Positions 10,804 through 18,713 of a DNA stretch of 64,000 bases are shown in pieces. The stretch lies in the NCBI RefSeq assembly GCF_036173125.1, contig NZ_CP108054.1:5795001-5859000 (forward strand). Direction: 5' to 3'. The notes beneath the pieces are model-generated. The model did not search any database and was not told the origin of the DNA. It worked only from the letters and a program-made list of their open reading frames with translations. Every line of letters starts with the position of its first letter. The stretch's first letter is position 1. This stretch comes from Streptomyces sp. NBC_00286 (GTDB lineage Bacteria > Actinomycetota > Actinomycetes > Streptomycetales > Streptomycetaceae). Made by a program: the position numbers and the translations under genes.

Positions 10804-12048
10804 CTACTCCGTGTTCTCGTTCTCCACTCCCAGCCCCGGGAGGAGCCCCGGGAGCAGTGGCGGGACCGTGACGTCGGGCTTGGCCGATGGGGTGGTGTTG
10901 TCGGACGGGGTGGTGCTGGCGTCTGCCGTGGGCGGTTCCAGGAGGCCGCCCGTGTTGCCGCCCAGCAGGCCGTCGTCCTCCGTGTCCGAGGTGGACGGCT
11001 CGGGGTTGCCGCTGCTGGAGTTGCCGCCGCCGGGGGAGTTGCCGGTGGCGCTGGGGGCGGTCGGGCGGTCCTGGTCGGAGGAGTCGGCGGAGGACTCGCC
11101 GGAGCCCGGGCTGCGGCTGGTGCCCTCCCGCGAGGGGAGCTCCGGCAGCAGTGAGCGCAGCGGATCGACCTCCAGGTCTATGGCGTCGAAGACCGAGCTG
11201 ACCTGTCGGCTGACGTCGCCGAGCTGCGCGGGCAGCCGGTCGCGCAGCTCGCCCCACCTGTCGCGGTGCGAATGGGAGAAGGCCGAGAGGGTCTGGATGG
11301 GAGCCAGCGAGTCGGGATCGCGCTCGTACGCCTCGTGCAGCAGCCGGTGGCCTTCCGAGGCGTCGTGGCGCATGCCGGACAGCGCACGGCGGATCTCGCC
11401 CATGGACTCGTGGTCGAGGGGCCCTGAGCGGTCGCGCTCGATCAGCCGGCGTGCCTCGCTCAGCCGCGTGGAGGCCTGGTCGAGGTAGAGCCGGCCGCGG
11501 TCGTTGTCGCCGTCGGCCATGCCTCGCTTGAGGTCCTCCATGCCGCGCTTGAGCCCGTAGAGCGAGTCACCGGGCAGGGCGTCGGAACTGGCGGCCGCGA
11601 CGCCGCTGAACGCTCCCGCCGCCACCCCCACGGTGAGCCCGCCCGCGGCGAGCCCCTTGGAAAGCCGGGACCGCGGTCGCAGCTTTCCGAGGCCGGTCGC
11701 CCGGTGCGCACCCCGCCCCCGGTGCGCCCTCTGCCCCGGTACCGAAGGTTCCGCCGCGTCGCCCCCCGCGGCCGTGCCCTCCTGCAGCATGGCCTCCATC
11801 GCGGCCACCAGCTGGGCCCGCTGAACGACCTTGACCTCGGGGTCCATCGCCGGCTTGGGCAGCTCGCCGAGTCCGGTCGCCAGGGACAGCATCCGGCTCC
11901 GCTCGGACTGACCGGACTCGCCGGACGACTCCGTGGGTTCCGCCGCCGGACCTTCGGACTGCTCGGCCGCCGTGGCCCCGTCGGACTGCTCCTCCAGGGC
12001 CTGGGCGAAGGCGTTCGCCCGCCGGTGTGCCGATACGTTCGCGATCAC
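10804..12048 (-). CDS. rsbN: Anti-sigma factor RsbN (membrane-anchored, binds sigma-BldN)
   Basis: A 414-residue protein. Residues 1-90 form a cytosolic region (ANAFAQALEEQ, MLSLATGLGELP) that in RsbN binds the sigma factor. One membrane span lies at about 132-153 (GLAAGGLTVGVAAGAFSGVA). It is followed by a helical DUF5667-like ectodomain starting DALPGDSLYGLKRGMED and a Ser/Thr/Gly-rich tail. I chose GTG at 12048 because GGAGG lies nine bases before it; the GTG at 12057 overlaps that ribosome-binding site. It lies directly downstream of bldN on the same strand but has its own promoter. It keeps sigma-BldN inactive until development. Confidence 0.88.
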   Translation of the reverse strand: MIANVSAHRRANAFAQALEEQSDGATAAEQSEGPAAEPTESSGESGQSERSRMLSLATGLGELPKPAMDPEVKVVQRAQLVAAMEAMLQEGTAAGGDAAEPSVPGQRAHRGRGAHRATGLGKLRPRSRLSKGLAAGGLTVGVAAGAFSGVAAASSDALPGDSLYGLKRGMEDLKRGMADGDNDRGRLYLDQASTRLSEARRLIERDRSGPLDHESMGEIRRALSGMRHDASEGHRLLHEAYERDPDSLAPIQTLSAFSHSHRDRWGELRDRLPAQLGDVSRQVSSVFDAIDLEVDPLRSLLPELPSREGTSRSPGSGESSADSSDQDRPTAPSATGNSPGGGNSSSGNPEPSTSDTEDDGLLGGNTGGLLEPPTADASTTPSDNTTPSAKPDVTVPPLLPGLLPGLGVENENTE

Positions 12049-12177
12049 TGGCGGCACCTCCTCTCGTCATGACGGTCGACTCCCCAGGGGGTCCTGAGGG
12101 TTGCACTCTCTGATCGGTTCCACACGATCGGGTGATCAGGGACGGCCAGAGGTGACCACAGGGAGCCTGTATCCCGC

Positions 12178-12206
12178 ACAACGAGCCTCTCGGCACTTGG
12201 GTTACG
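12178..12206 (-). promoter_or_regulatory. Putative sigma-BldN-dependent promoter of rsbN
   Basis: On the minus strand CGTAAC (12206-12201) and CGTTGT (12183-12178) are separated by exactly 17 bases. The remembered sigma-BldN consensus is close to CGTAAC and CGTTGA. The start point would fall near 12170, giving a leader of about 120 bases before the rsbN GTG. rsbN is known as a sigma-BldN target in Streptomyces, so this agrees with a feedback loop. Confidence 0.7.
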
Positions 12207-12314
12207 GACTACGGATGATCGGACCGCGGGACCAACAGACGGCGACGAAGGGTGAGTTGAGCGTCGCAGAGGGTAAGGAGGTGTGCGGGGTGGGTGAGGC
12301 TGCGATACGGGTTC

Positions 12315-13148
12315 TCAGCGGGCGTCTTCGGGCAGGAGCCGGGCCAGCGTGCGCACGGCCCGGTACTGGAGGGTCTTGATCGCGCCCTCGTTCTTGCCCA
12401 TCGCGCGAGCGGTCTCGGCGACCGAGAGGCCCTGGAGGAAGCGCAGGGTCACGCACTCCTGCTGCTGCGGGTTGAGGCGGCGTACGGCGTCCAGAAGTGC
12501 CGCGTTCGACAGGGACTCCAGGACGGAGTCCTCGGGGGAGCGCTCGACCTCGTTGGCGTCGAGCATCTCGCCGGTGGTCACTTCCAGGCGGAAGCGGCTC
12601 GACTTGAAGTGGTCGGCGACGAGGTTGCGGGCGATCGTGACCAGCCAGGCGCCGAAGTCGCGGCCCTGCCAGGTGAAGGTCCCGATGCGCCGCAGCGCCC
12701 GCAGAAAGGTCTCGCTCGTGAGGTCTTCCGCGGTCGCCTTGCCCCCCACGCGGTAGTAGATGTAGCGGTACACCGTGTCGCTGTACTGGTCGTAGAGGCG
12801 CCCGAAGGCCTCGGCCTCGCCGTCCTGGGCGCGTTCCACGAGGTCCATCATCCGGGCGCTGTCACTGTCCGCGGCCGGGCGGCGGGCGGTGGTGGTGGCC
12901 GACGCGCTCGTACGACCCCGTCTGCCCACGGCCCGCCCGTCGCCCGACCGCCGCCCCTCAACGACGGCGCTCCGCGCCGGCCCCCGTTCGATGCCCTCGG
13001 CCAGTGCATAGCACGGGCTGAGGGGCGCGGCGGAGACAGCGAGGGCGGGGACGGCGTACGCGGTGGGGACGAAGCCGCGCAGGTGGTCGAGGACCGCCGC
13101 GCGGAGCGTAGCCAGGCCCGAGGCGTCAACCCCGACGTGTGGGTACAC
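12315..13148 (-). CDS. bldN: Developmental ECF sigma factor BldN (pro-sigma form)
   Basis: A 277-residue ECF sigma factor. The ECF core begins near residue 100: region 2 runs MDLVERAQDGEAEAFGRLYD through YRYIYYRVGG and DLTSETFLRALRRI, and region 4 is QQQECVTLRFLQGLSVAETA with GKNEGAIKTLQYRAVR. The first ~95 residues form the extra N-terminal extension known in BldN, which is removed by proteolysis to give the mature factor. The GTG at 13148 has GGGAG just upstream. The protein directs transcription of bldM, chaplin and rodlin genes during aerial growth. rsbN follows 266 bases downstream. Confidence 0.95.
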   Translation of the reverse strand: MYPHVGVDASGLATLRAAVLDHLRGFVPTAYAVPALAVSAAPLSPCYALAEGIERGPARSAVVEGRRSGDGRAVGRRGRTSASATTTARRPAADSDSARMMDLVERAQDGEAEAFGRLYDQYSDTVYRYIYYRVGGKATAEDLTSETFLRALRRIGTFTWQGRDFGAWLVTIARNLVADHFKSSRFRLEVTTGEMLDANEVERSPEDSVLESLSNAALLDAVRRLNPQQQECVTLRFLQGLSVAETARAMGKNEGAIKTLQYRAVRTLARLLPEDAR

Positions 13149-13325
13149 GGGACTCCCAGAGGCAGAGCTTCCATCACGTGCAGTACCGGATGATTCACCC
13201 GTCGTAGCGACGTGTGAGGTCCGTCATGCGTCTGAGGAGAATAACGCTTCGTACAGGCAGTGCTACGCCCAGTTGCTCAAATCATCGATTCCGTCGCTTC
13301 TGTGACGTATCGGCGTCTGATCAAG

Positions 13326-13338
13326 TGCCACACAGTGA
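13326..13338 (-). promoter_or_regulatory. Candidate BldD site upstream of bldN
   Basis: On the minus strand TCACTGTGTGGCA fits the BldD pattern TnACnC(A/T)GnGTnA with two mismatches, about 180 bases before the bldN GTG. BldD is known to repress bldN directly in S. coelicolor, but no footprint can be read from sequence alone. The remaining bases of this 347-base gap hold the bldN promoter region and the terminator at 13443. Confidence 0.4.
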
Positions 13339-13442
13339 CCGGTAGTTGATCGAATTGCTTCGCATTCCGGCCGAGCCCGGGGCGTGTTGTGGCCGTCTGT
13401 CGCCAACGGGACTGGCGGGGGCGGGGTGAGGGTAAGACAGCA

Positions 13443-13476
13443 GAATTGCCCGCGTGTTCGTACACGCGGGCAATTC
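13443..13476 (-). terminator. Terminator of the HAD phosphatase gene
   Basis: A perfect 15-bp stem GAATTGCCCGCGTGT / ACACGCGGGCAATTC with loop TCGT, 20 bases beyond the stop codon of the minus-strand HAD gene. It separates that transcript from the bldN promoter. Confidence 0.85.
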
Positions 13477-13495
13477 CGGACGGTTGGGGCCGGTG

Positions 13496-14440
13496 TCAGC
13501 GGCGGCGGCGGTGCAGGGCGATCGCGGCCGCCGTGCCGCCCGCGACCGCGCCGACGCCGGCCGCCGCGGGGATGCCGACCTTCGCCGCCTTGCGGCCGGT
13601 GCGGTAGTCGCGCAGGCGCCAGTCGAGGGTGCGGGCGTGCTTACGGAGCTTGCTGTCGGGGTTGATCGCGTACGGGTGCCCGACCAACGAGAGCATCGGG
13701 ATGTCGTTGTGCGAGTCGCTGTACGCGGCGCAGCGGCTCAGGTCCAGGCCCTCCGCCGCCGCCAACGCCCGTACTGCCTCCGCCTTCGCGGGGCCGTGCA
13801 GGGGTTCGCCGACGAGCTTGCCGGTGTAGACGCCGTCGATCGATTCGGCGACCGTGCCGAGGGCGCCGGTCAGGCCGAGGCGGCGGGCGATCACCGTGGC
13901 GATCTCGACGGGGGCGGCGGTGACGAGCCATACCTTCTGGCCCGCGTCGAGGTGGGCCTCGGCGAGGGCGCGGGTGCCGGGCCAGATGCGCTCGGCCATG
14001 TACTCGTCGTAGATCTCCTCGCCGATCGACATCAACTCGGCGACCCGGTGGCCCTTCACGATGGACAGCGCGGAGTCGCGCGCCTCCTGCATGTGCTCGG
14101 GGTCCTCGACACCGGCCAGCCGGAACCAGGCCTGCTGCCAGGCGAAGCGGTAGAGGTCGCGGGTCTCGAAGAATTTCCGCTTGTAGAGGCCGCGGCCGAA
14201 GTGGAACAGCGCGGCGCCCTGCATCACGGTGTTGTCGAGGTCGAAGAAGGCGGCGGCCTTGTCGTCGCCGAGGACCGGGAATTCCGGTTCCTCCGCGGCG
14301 GTTTCGGGCGTGGCTTCGTGCGCGAGTTCCTCCAGTTCCTGGGAGGACTTGCGCGCTGCCTCCGCCGAGGCCTCGCCTGCCAACACGCTCCGCGCCGTGG
14401 CGGAGCGCCTACGGGGAGTGAGCCATCCGAGAGCGGCCAT
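13496..14440 (-). CDS. HAD-IB family hydrolase (SerB/CicA-like phosphatase)
   Basis: A 314-residue protein. After a ~60-residue charged N-terminal region comes the HAD core: motif I is AAFFDLDNTVMQG, motif II is VTAAPVEIA and motif III/IV is KAEAVRALAA with CAAYSDSHNDIPML. These are the HAD-IB signatures, close to phosphoserine phosphatase. The last 30 residues contain a hydrophobic segment (VGIPAAAGVGAVAGGTAAAIAL) followed by HRRRR, which suggests a C-terminal membrane anchor on the cytosolic face. Transcribed away from the thioredoxin-fold gene; conserved in this position next to bldN as far as I recall. The substrate is unknown. Confidence 0.88.
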   Translation of the reverse strand: MAALGWLTPRRRSATARSVLAGEASAEAARKSSQELEELAHEATPETAAEEPEFPVLGDDKAAAFFDLDNTVMQGAALFHFGRGLYKRKFFETRDLYRFAWQQAWFRLAGVEDPEHMQEARDSALSIVKGHRVAELMSIGEEIYDEYMAERIWPGTRALAEAHLDAGQKVWLVTAAPVEIATVIARRLGLTGALGTVAESIDGVYTGKLVGEPLHGPAKAEAVRALAAAEGLDLSRCAAYSDSHNDIPMLSLVGHPYAINPDSKLRKHARTLDWRLRDYRTGRKAAKVGIPAAAGVGAVAGGTAAAIALHRRRR

Positions 14441-14624
14441 GGCGTGAGCATAGCCAGTCTCAGCGTTACTTCCGGAGTCGGGAGGTTTGAAGGGTGTGAA
14501 CTCTCCGCGACCGTGTCGTTACGGCTACGGGCCGTTTCTGACTTGTCGCGCACCGGTGATGACGCCGAATTGCGGGAAAGCCGCGCACCTGACGGGGTGC
14601 GGATGTCGGGTGAGAATGGCTCGT

Positions 14625-14915
14625 ATGAGTCCCATCTTTCGGCGTACTGACCGCCGTACGGAGAAGAAGGCGCCGCACGAGCGGCTGGTCACGCTGATCG
14701 GGAAGCCCGACTGTCATCTGTGCGAGGACGCCGAGGTCGTGGTCGAGAAGGTCTGCGGGGAACTCGGTGTGCCCTGGGAGAAGAAGGACATCACGCGGGA
14801 CGAGGAACTGCATCGCGCCTACTGGGAGCAGATCCCGGTGGTGCTGGTGGATGGTGTGCAGCACACGTTCTGGCGGGTGGACGAGGGAAGGTTGCGCAAA
14901 GCCCTCGCGGAGTGA
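14625..14915 (+). CDS. Glutaredoxin/thioredoxin-fold protein
   Basis: A 96-residue protein of the DUF836/glutaredoxin-like family. LVTLIGKPDCHLCEDAEVVV near residue 22 carries the CHLC redox motif, and IPVVLVDGVQHTFWRVDEGRL carries the cis-Pro before strand three. It probably acts as a cytosolic thiol-disulphide protein. Several starts are possible (GTG 14610, ATG 14616, ATG 14625); none has a strong ribosome-binding site, and I chose the last because GAGAA is suitably spaced. It lies upstream of rex on the same strand, separated by 317 bases, so it probably has its own transcript. Confidence 0.8.
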   Translation: MSPIFRRTDRRTEKKAPHERLVTLIGKPDCHLCEDAEVVVEKVCGELGVPWEKKDITRDEELHRAYWEQIPVVLVDGVQHTFWRVDEGRLRKALAE

Positions 14916-15141
14916 GGACTGTGTGCGTAACCGAACCGTGGCCCTTCCGGGCACTCCAAGTGGTTCGCAAAGTCACTTAGGATCGGGTGCGGTTTGGCCT
15001 CGGGGGCGGGGAGCGTAGAGGAGTGTGTACGGCTTTGCCCCCTTCAAGCAGGGAACGAAGGCGCCTTTGCGCCGGTTCCATACGCATGTGGCGGAGTCGC
15101 GTGACCCCGGTCACGTTGGGCGGGCAAATCGGACACCATCT
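14916..15141. other. Gap between glutaredoxin-like gene and rex operator
   Basis: I see no gene here. The stretch contains only GC-rich sequence and presumably the start of the rex promoter region. No confident -35/-10 pair stands out. Confidence 0.5.
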
Positions 15142-15159
15142 TTGTGCATGCATTCACAA
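15142..15159. promoter_or_regulatory. Rex operator (ROP) upstream of rex-hemACD
   Basis: TTGTGCATGCATTCACAA is an 18-bp near-perfect palindrome; only one base pair breaks symmetry. It matches the Rex operator form TTGTGAA-N4-TTCACAA known from S. coelicolor cydABCD and rex-hemACD. It lies about 74 bases before the rex start, so Rex probably represses its own operon when the NADH/NAD+ ratio is low. Confidence 0.88.
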
Positions 15160-15232
15160 AGACATAGCCTGCTGTCGACGGGGCGGTCGGACGCGTGACC
15201 GCCTGCAGCCCCGCTCTACCCGCAGGAGCACC

Positions 15233-15988
15233 GTGGCAACTGGCCGAACTCACCGACCGGCGACCCGCAGCCGAGGGATTCCCGAGGCCACCGTCGCCAG
15301 GCTTCCGCTGTACCTCCGTGCGCTGACCGCACTGTCGGAGCGCTCGGTACCCACGGTCTCCTCCGAGGAGCTCGCGGCCGCCGCGGGGGTCAACTCCGCG
15401 AAGCTGCGCAAGGACTTCTCTTACCTCGGCTCGTACGGGACGCGCGGTGTGGGTTACGACGTCGAGTACCTCGTCTACCAGATCTCCCGCGAGCTGGGCC
15501 TCACCCAGGACTGGCCGGTTGTGATCGTCGGTATCGGTAACCTCGGCGCGGCACTGGCCAATTACGGCGGCTTCGCCTCGCGCGGTTTCCGGGTCGCCGC
15601 TCTCATCGACGCCGATCCCGCCATGGCCGGGAAGCCCGTCGCCGGAATCCCCGTGCAGCACACCGACGACCTCGAGAAGATCATCAAGGACAACGGTGTG
15701 TCGATCGGCGTGATTGCCACCCCCGCCGGGGCGGCCCAGCAGGTCTGCGAGCGGCTCGTCGCCGCGGGTGTGACGTCCATCCTGAACTTCGCGCCGACCG
15801 TGCTCTCCGTGCCGGACGGCGTCGACGTACGCAAGGTCGATCTCTCCATCGAGCTGCAGATCCTCGCCTTCCACGAGCAGCGCAAGGCCGGCGAGGAAGC
15901 CGAGGCCGTGCTCGAGGCCGAGGCCGCGGCGGCGAAGGAGATCAGGGAAGGGCCGGACGGGGATGTCCCCGCCGTGATGCCGGCATGA
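15233..15988 (+). CDS. rex: Redox-sensing transcriptional repressor Rex
   Basis: A 251-residue repressor. The N-terminal winged helix covers residues 15-75 (IPEATVARLPLYLRAL; SSEELAAAAGVNSAKLRKDF; YGTRGVGYDVEYL). The C-terminal Rossmann domain has VVIVGIGNLGAALANYG and binds NAD(H); a swapped C-terminal helix (LSIELQILAFHEQRK) follows. The GTG at 15233 has GCAGGAG eight bases upstream. Longer in-frame starts would include the operator and are rejected. Its last codons overlap hemA by four bases (ATGA). Rex releases DNA when NADH is high, derepressing respiratory and haem genes. Confidence 0.95.
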   Translation: MATGRTHRPATRSRGIPEATVARLPLYLRALTALSERSVPTVSSEELAAAAGVNSAKLRKDFSYLGSYGTRGVGYDVEYLVYQISRELGLTQDWPVVIVGIGNLGAALANYGGFASRGFRVAALIDADPAMAGKPVAGIPVQHTDDLEKIIKDNGVSIGVIATPAGAAQQVCERLVAAGVTSILNFAPTVLSVPDGVDVRKVDLSIELQILAFHEQRKAGEEAEAVLEAEAAAAKEIREGPDGDVPAVMPA

Positions 15989-17700
15989 GTCTTCTCGTCG
16001 TCGGGCTGAGTCACCGCAGCGCTCCGGTCAGCGTGCTGGAGCGGGCCGCGCTGTCCGCGGACGCGCAGATCAAGCTCCTCCAGGACACGATCGCCGCCGA
16101 GCCGGCCACCGAGGCCGCGGTGCTCGCCACCTGCAACCGGATCGAGCTGTACGCCGACGTGGACAAGTTCCACGCGGGCGTCGCCGAGCTCTCCACGCTG
16201 CTCGCGCAGCACAGCGGGGTCGGGCTCGAGGAACTCACGCCCTATCTGTACGTGCACTACGAGGACCGGGCGGTTCACCACCTGTTCTCCGTGGCCTGTG
16301 GTCTGGACTCGATGGTGATCGGCGAGGGCCAGATCCTCGGCCAGATCAAGGACGCGCTCGCCACCTCGCAGGAAGTGCACACGGCGGGGCGGCTGCTGAA
16401 CGACCTGTTCCAGCAGGCGCTCAGGGTCGGCAAGCGCGCCCACTCCGAGACGGGCATAGACAGGGCCGGGCAGTCCCTGGTGACGTTCGGCCTGGAGCAG
16501 CTGACCTCGGGCGCGGACGTCCAGGCCTGGGCCGCCGGCAAGCGGGCCCTCGTGATCGGCGCGGGCTCCATGTCCTCGCTGGCCGCGGCGACGCTCGCGC
16601 GCGCCGGGGTGGCCGAAGTGGTCATCGCCAACCGCACGTTGGATCGCGCCGAGCGCCTCACCCAGATTCTGATGGACGGCGGCGATACGGACGTGGCGGC
16701 CCGCGCGGTACCGATGGAAGCGGTGCCGGCCGAGCTGACACGTGCCGATGTCGCGGTGTCCTGTACGGGTGCGACGGGGCTCGTGCTGACCGCCGACGCT
16801 GTCGCCGCGGCCGTCGAGGGCCGTACGGGAGCGCCCGCCGAGGAGCGCGCGGCCACCCCCCGTGTCGTACGCGAGGACCTGCCGCCCACCAGCGTCGGCA
16901 CCGACGACGGCTGTCCGCTGGACCTGTCGCCCGTGCAGGGCGCCGCCGCCTTCTCCGTCATGGGAGAGGCCGCCGTGGCGGGCCTGGACGCGGCGGCCCT
17001 GGAGCAGCACGCGGCCTGGGTGGACAACGCGACGGTCGACCGCCGCCGCCGTGCACAAGACGCCCGTACGCCCGAGTCCGACGCCGCCGTCATCGCCGCG
17101 CTGGCCGCTACCGCGGCCGCCATCGGGCGGGTGCCCGAGCGTCGTAAGCCCGAGCCCGTCGTCGAGGCCCCGCGCCCGGTGCCCGTGCTCTCGCTGCTCG
17201 ACCTCGCCATGCCGCGCGACATCGACGCGGCCGTGCACCGGCTGCTCGGCGTGCGGCTCGTGGACATCGAGTCGCTGGCCGAGGCCTCCGCCGACGTACC
17301 GATGGCGGCCGACGTGGACATGGTCCGGCGGATCGTGTCCGACGAGGTCGCCGCCTTCGGGGCCGCCCAGCGGGCCGCGCACATCACACCCACCGTCGTC
17401 GCGCTGCGCACCATGGCCGCCGATGTCGTCGCGAGCGAGATCGCGCGGCTCGACGGGCGGCTGCCCGGGCTCGACGAGAAGCAGCGGGGCGAGATCACCC
17501 AGACCGTGCGGCGCGTGGTGGACAAGTTGCTGCACGCGCCGACCGTACGGGTCAAGCAGCTCGCGGCCGAGCCCGGAGGCGCCGGGTACGCGGACGCACT
17601 GCGGACCCTGTTCGACCTGGACCAGGAGACGGTCGACTCCGTCTCACGGGCCACCGATGACATCAGCACCGAGAACGCCAAGAACCGAGGGCGAGCATGA
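15985..17700 (+). CDS. hemA: Glutamyl-tRNA reductase
   Basis: A 571-residue enzyme reducing glutamyl-tRNA(Glu) to glutamate-1-semialdehyde, the first committed step of C5 haem synthesis. The catalytic Cys50 sits in VLATCNRIELYAD, SVACGLDSMVIGEGQILGQI is the substrate domain signature, and VIGAGSMSSLAAATLARAG near 188 is the NADPH site. It is about 150 residues longer than typical because of an Ala/Arg/Pro-rich insertion between GATGLVLT and LLDLAMPRDID, a feature common in actinomycetes. The ATG overlaps the rex stop (ATGA), and its stop overlaps hemC in the same way. Confidence 0.96.
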   Translation: MSLLVVGLSHRSAPVSVLERAALSADAQIKLLQDTIAAEPATEAAVLATCNRIELYADVDKFHAGVAELSTLLAQHSGVGLEELTPYLYVHYEDRAVHHLFSVACGLDSMVIGEGQILGQIKDALATSQEVHTAGRLLNDLFQQALRVGKRAHSETGIDRAGQSLVTFGLEQLTSGADVQAWAAGKRALVIGAGSMSSLAAATLARAGVAEVVIANRTLDRAERLTQILMDGGDTDVAARAVPMEAVPAELTRADVAVSCTGATGLVLTADAVAAAVEGRTGAPAEERAATPRVVREDLPPTSVGTDDGCPLDLSPVQGAAAFSVMGEAAVAGLDAAALEQHAAWVDNATVDRRRRAQDARTPESDAAVIAALAATAAAIGRVPERRKPEPVVEAPRPVPVLSLLDLAMPRDIDAAVHRLLGVRLVDIESLAEASADVPMAADVDMVRRIVSDEVAAFGAAQRAAHITPTVVALRTMAADVVASEIARLDGRLPGLDEKQRGEITQTVRRVVDKLLHAPTVRVKQLAAEPGGAGYADALRTLFDLDQETVDSVSRATDDISTENAKNRGRA

Positions 17701-18713
17701 CTGAGCGGCGAACGGGGCCGGAGAGCGGCCCCCTGAGGCTGGGGACGAGGCGCAGCAAGCTCGCCATGGCCCAGTCCGGGCAGGTGGCTGACGCCGTGAG
17801 CCGGGTGACCGGGCGGTCCGTGGAGCTCGTCGAGATCACCACGTACGGCGACGTCTCGCGCGAGAACCTCGCGCAGATCGGCGGCACGGGCGTCTTCGTG
17901 ACCGCGCTGCGCGAGGCGCTGCTGCGCGGCGAGGTCGACTTCGCCGTGCACTCCCTCAAGGACCTGCCGACCGCGCAGCCCGACGACCTCGCACTGGCCG
18001 CGGTGCCGGTACGCGAGGACGCGCGGGACGTGCTCGTCGCCCGCGACGGGCTGAGCTTCGCAGAGCTGCCGGACGGCGCTCGCGTGGGCACCGGTTCGCC
18101 GCGGCGCATGGCCCAGTTGAACGCGTACGCGCGCTGCCACGGGCTGACCATCGAGACGGTCGCGATCCGGGGGAACGTCGACACCCGGATCGGGTACGTC
18201 CGCAAGGGCGAGCTGGATGCCGTCGTACTGGCCGCCGCCGGGCTCAACCGGATCGGCCGGATCGACGAAGTGACCGAGTTCCTCTCGGTCGACATGGTTT
18301 TGCCCGCCCCCGGCCAGGGGGCGCTCGCGATCGAATGCGCCGCGAACAACGCGGACCTCGTCGCGGCGCTCGCCGCACTCGACGACCCGGTCACCCGGGC
18401 CGCCGTGACCGCCGAGCGGTCCCTGCTCGCCTCCCTGGAGGCCGGCTGCAGCGCACCTGTCGGTGCGTTGGCCGACCTTCCCCCACTCTCGGCTCCGCTC
18501 GAGCGGGGGGACCCCCAGGCCGACGGGCAGATTGTCAAGGAAATGCGCCTGCGCGGCGTCGTCGGCACGACCGACGGCTCGGCGCTGGTGCAGATGTCCA
18601 CCACCGGTCCCGTGCCCGAGACGTACGACCAAGCAATGGCGCTCGGCCGTGAACTCGCTGCCGAGATGCTTGCCAAGGGCGCGGCCGGTCTGATGGGGGA
18701 GCGAGCACATTGA
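17697..18713 (+). CDS. hemC: Hydroxymethylbilane synthase (porphobilinogen deaminase)
   Basis: A 338-residue cytosolic enzyme that polymerises four porphobilinogens. LRLGTRRSKLAMAQ at the start, HSLKDLPTAQPDD, and GTGSPRRMAQL are substrate-binding blocks; the dipyrromethane cofactor Cys lies in LEAGCSAPVGAL near residue 250. The sequence between ALADL and ADGQIVKEM carries about 13 extra residues (PPLSAPLERGDPQ) encoded by a copy of a dispersed repeat (18480-18516). The reading frame stays open across it. The insertion is in the small third domain just after the cofactor Cys. ATGA overlaps hemA upstream; TTGA overlaps hemD downstream. Confidence 0.96.
   Translation: MTERRTGPESGPLRLGTRRSKLAMAQSGQVADAVSRVTGRSVELVEITTYGDVSRENLAQIGGTGVFVTALREALLRGEVDFAVHSLKDLPTAQPDDLALAAVPVREDARDVLVARDGLSFAELPDGARVGTGSPRRMAQLNAYARCHGLTIETVAIRGNVDTRIGYVRKGELDAVVLAAAGLNRIGRIDEVTEFLSVDMVLPAPGQGALAIECAANNADLVAALAALDDPVTRAAVTAERSLLASLEAGCSAPVGALADLPPLSAPLERGDPQADGQIVKEMRLRGVVGTTDGSALVQMSTTGPVPETYDQAMALGRELAAEMLAKGAAGLMGERAH
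18480..18516 (+). repeat. Dispersed palindromic repeat inserted in frame within hemC
   Basis: A 37-base block opening CCCCCACTCTCGGCTCCG and closing CGAGCGGGGGGACCCCC differs at only two bases from the block at 59743-59779, which lies in an intergenic gap. A related, more diverged block lies at 49403-49434 in opposite orientation. The arms can pair (CCCCC with GGGGG, CTCG with CGAG). In hemC it codes for residues that other HemC proteins lack. Confidence 0.85.

Noticed and set aside
12861..13193. Plus-strand open frame opposite bldN (12294-13193)
   Set aside because: It is antisense to a sigma factor with complete region 2 and region 4 motifs, so it is a codon-bias shadow.
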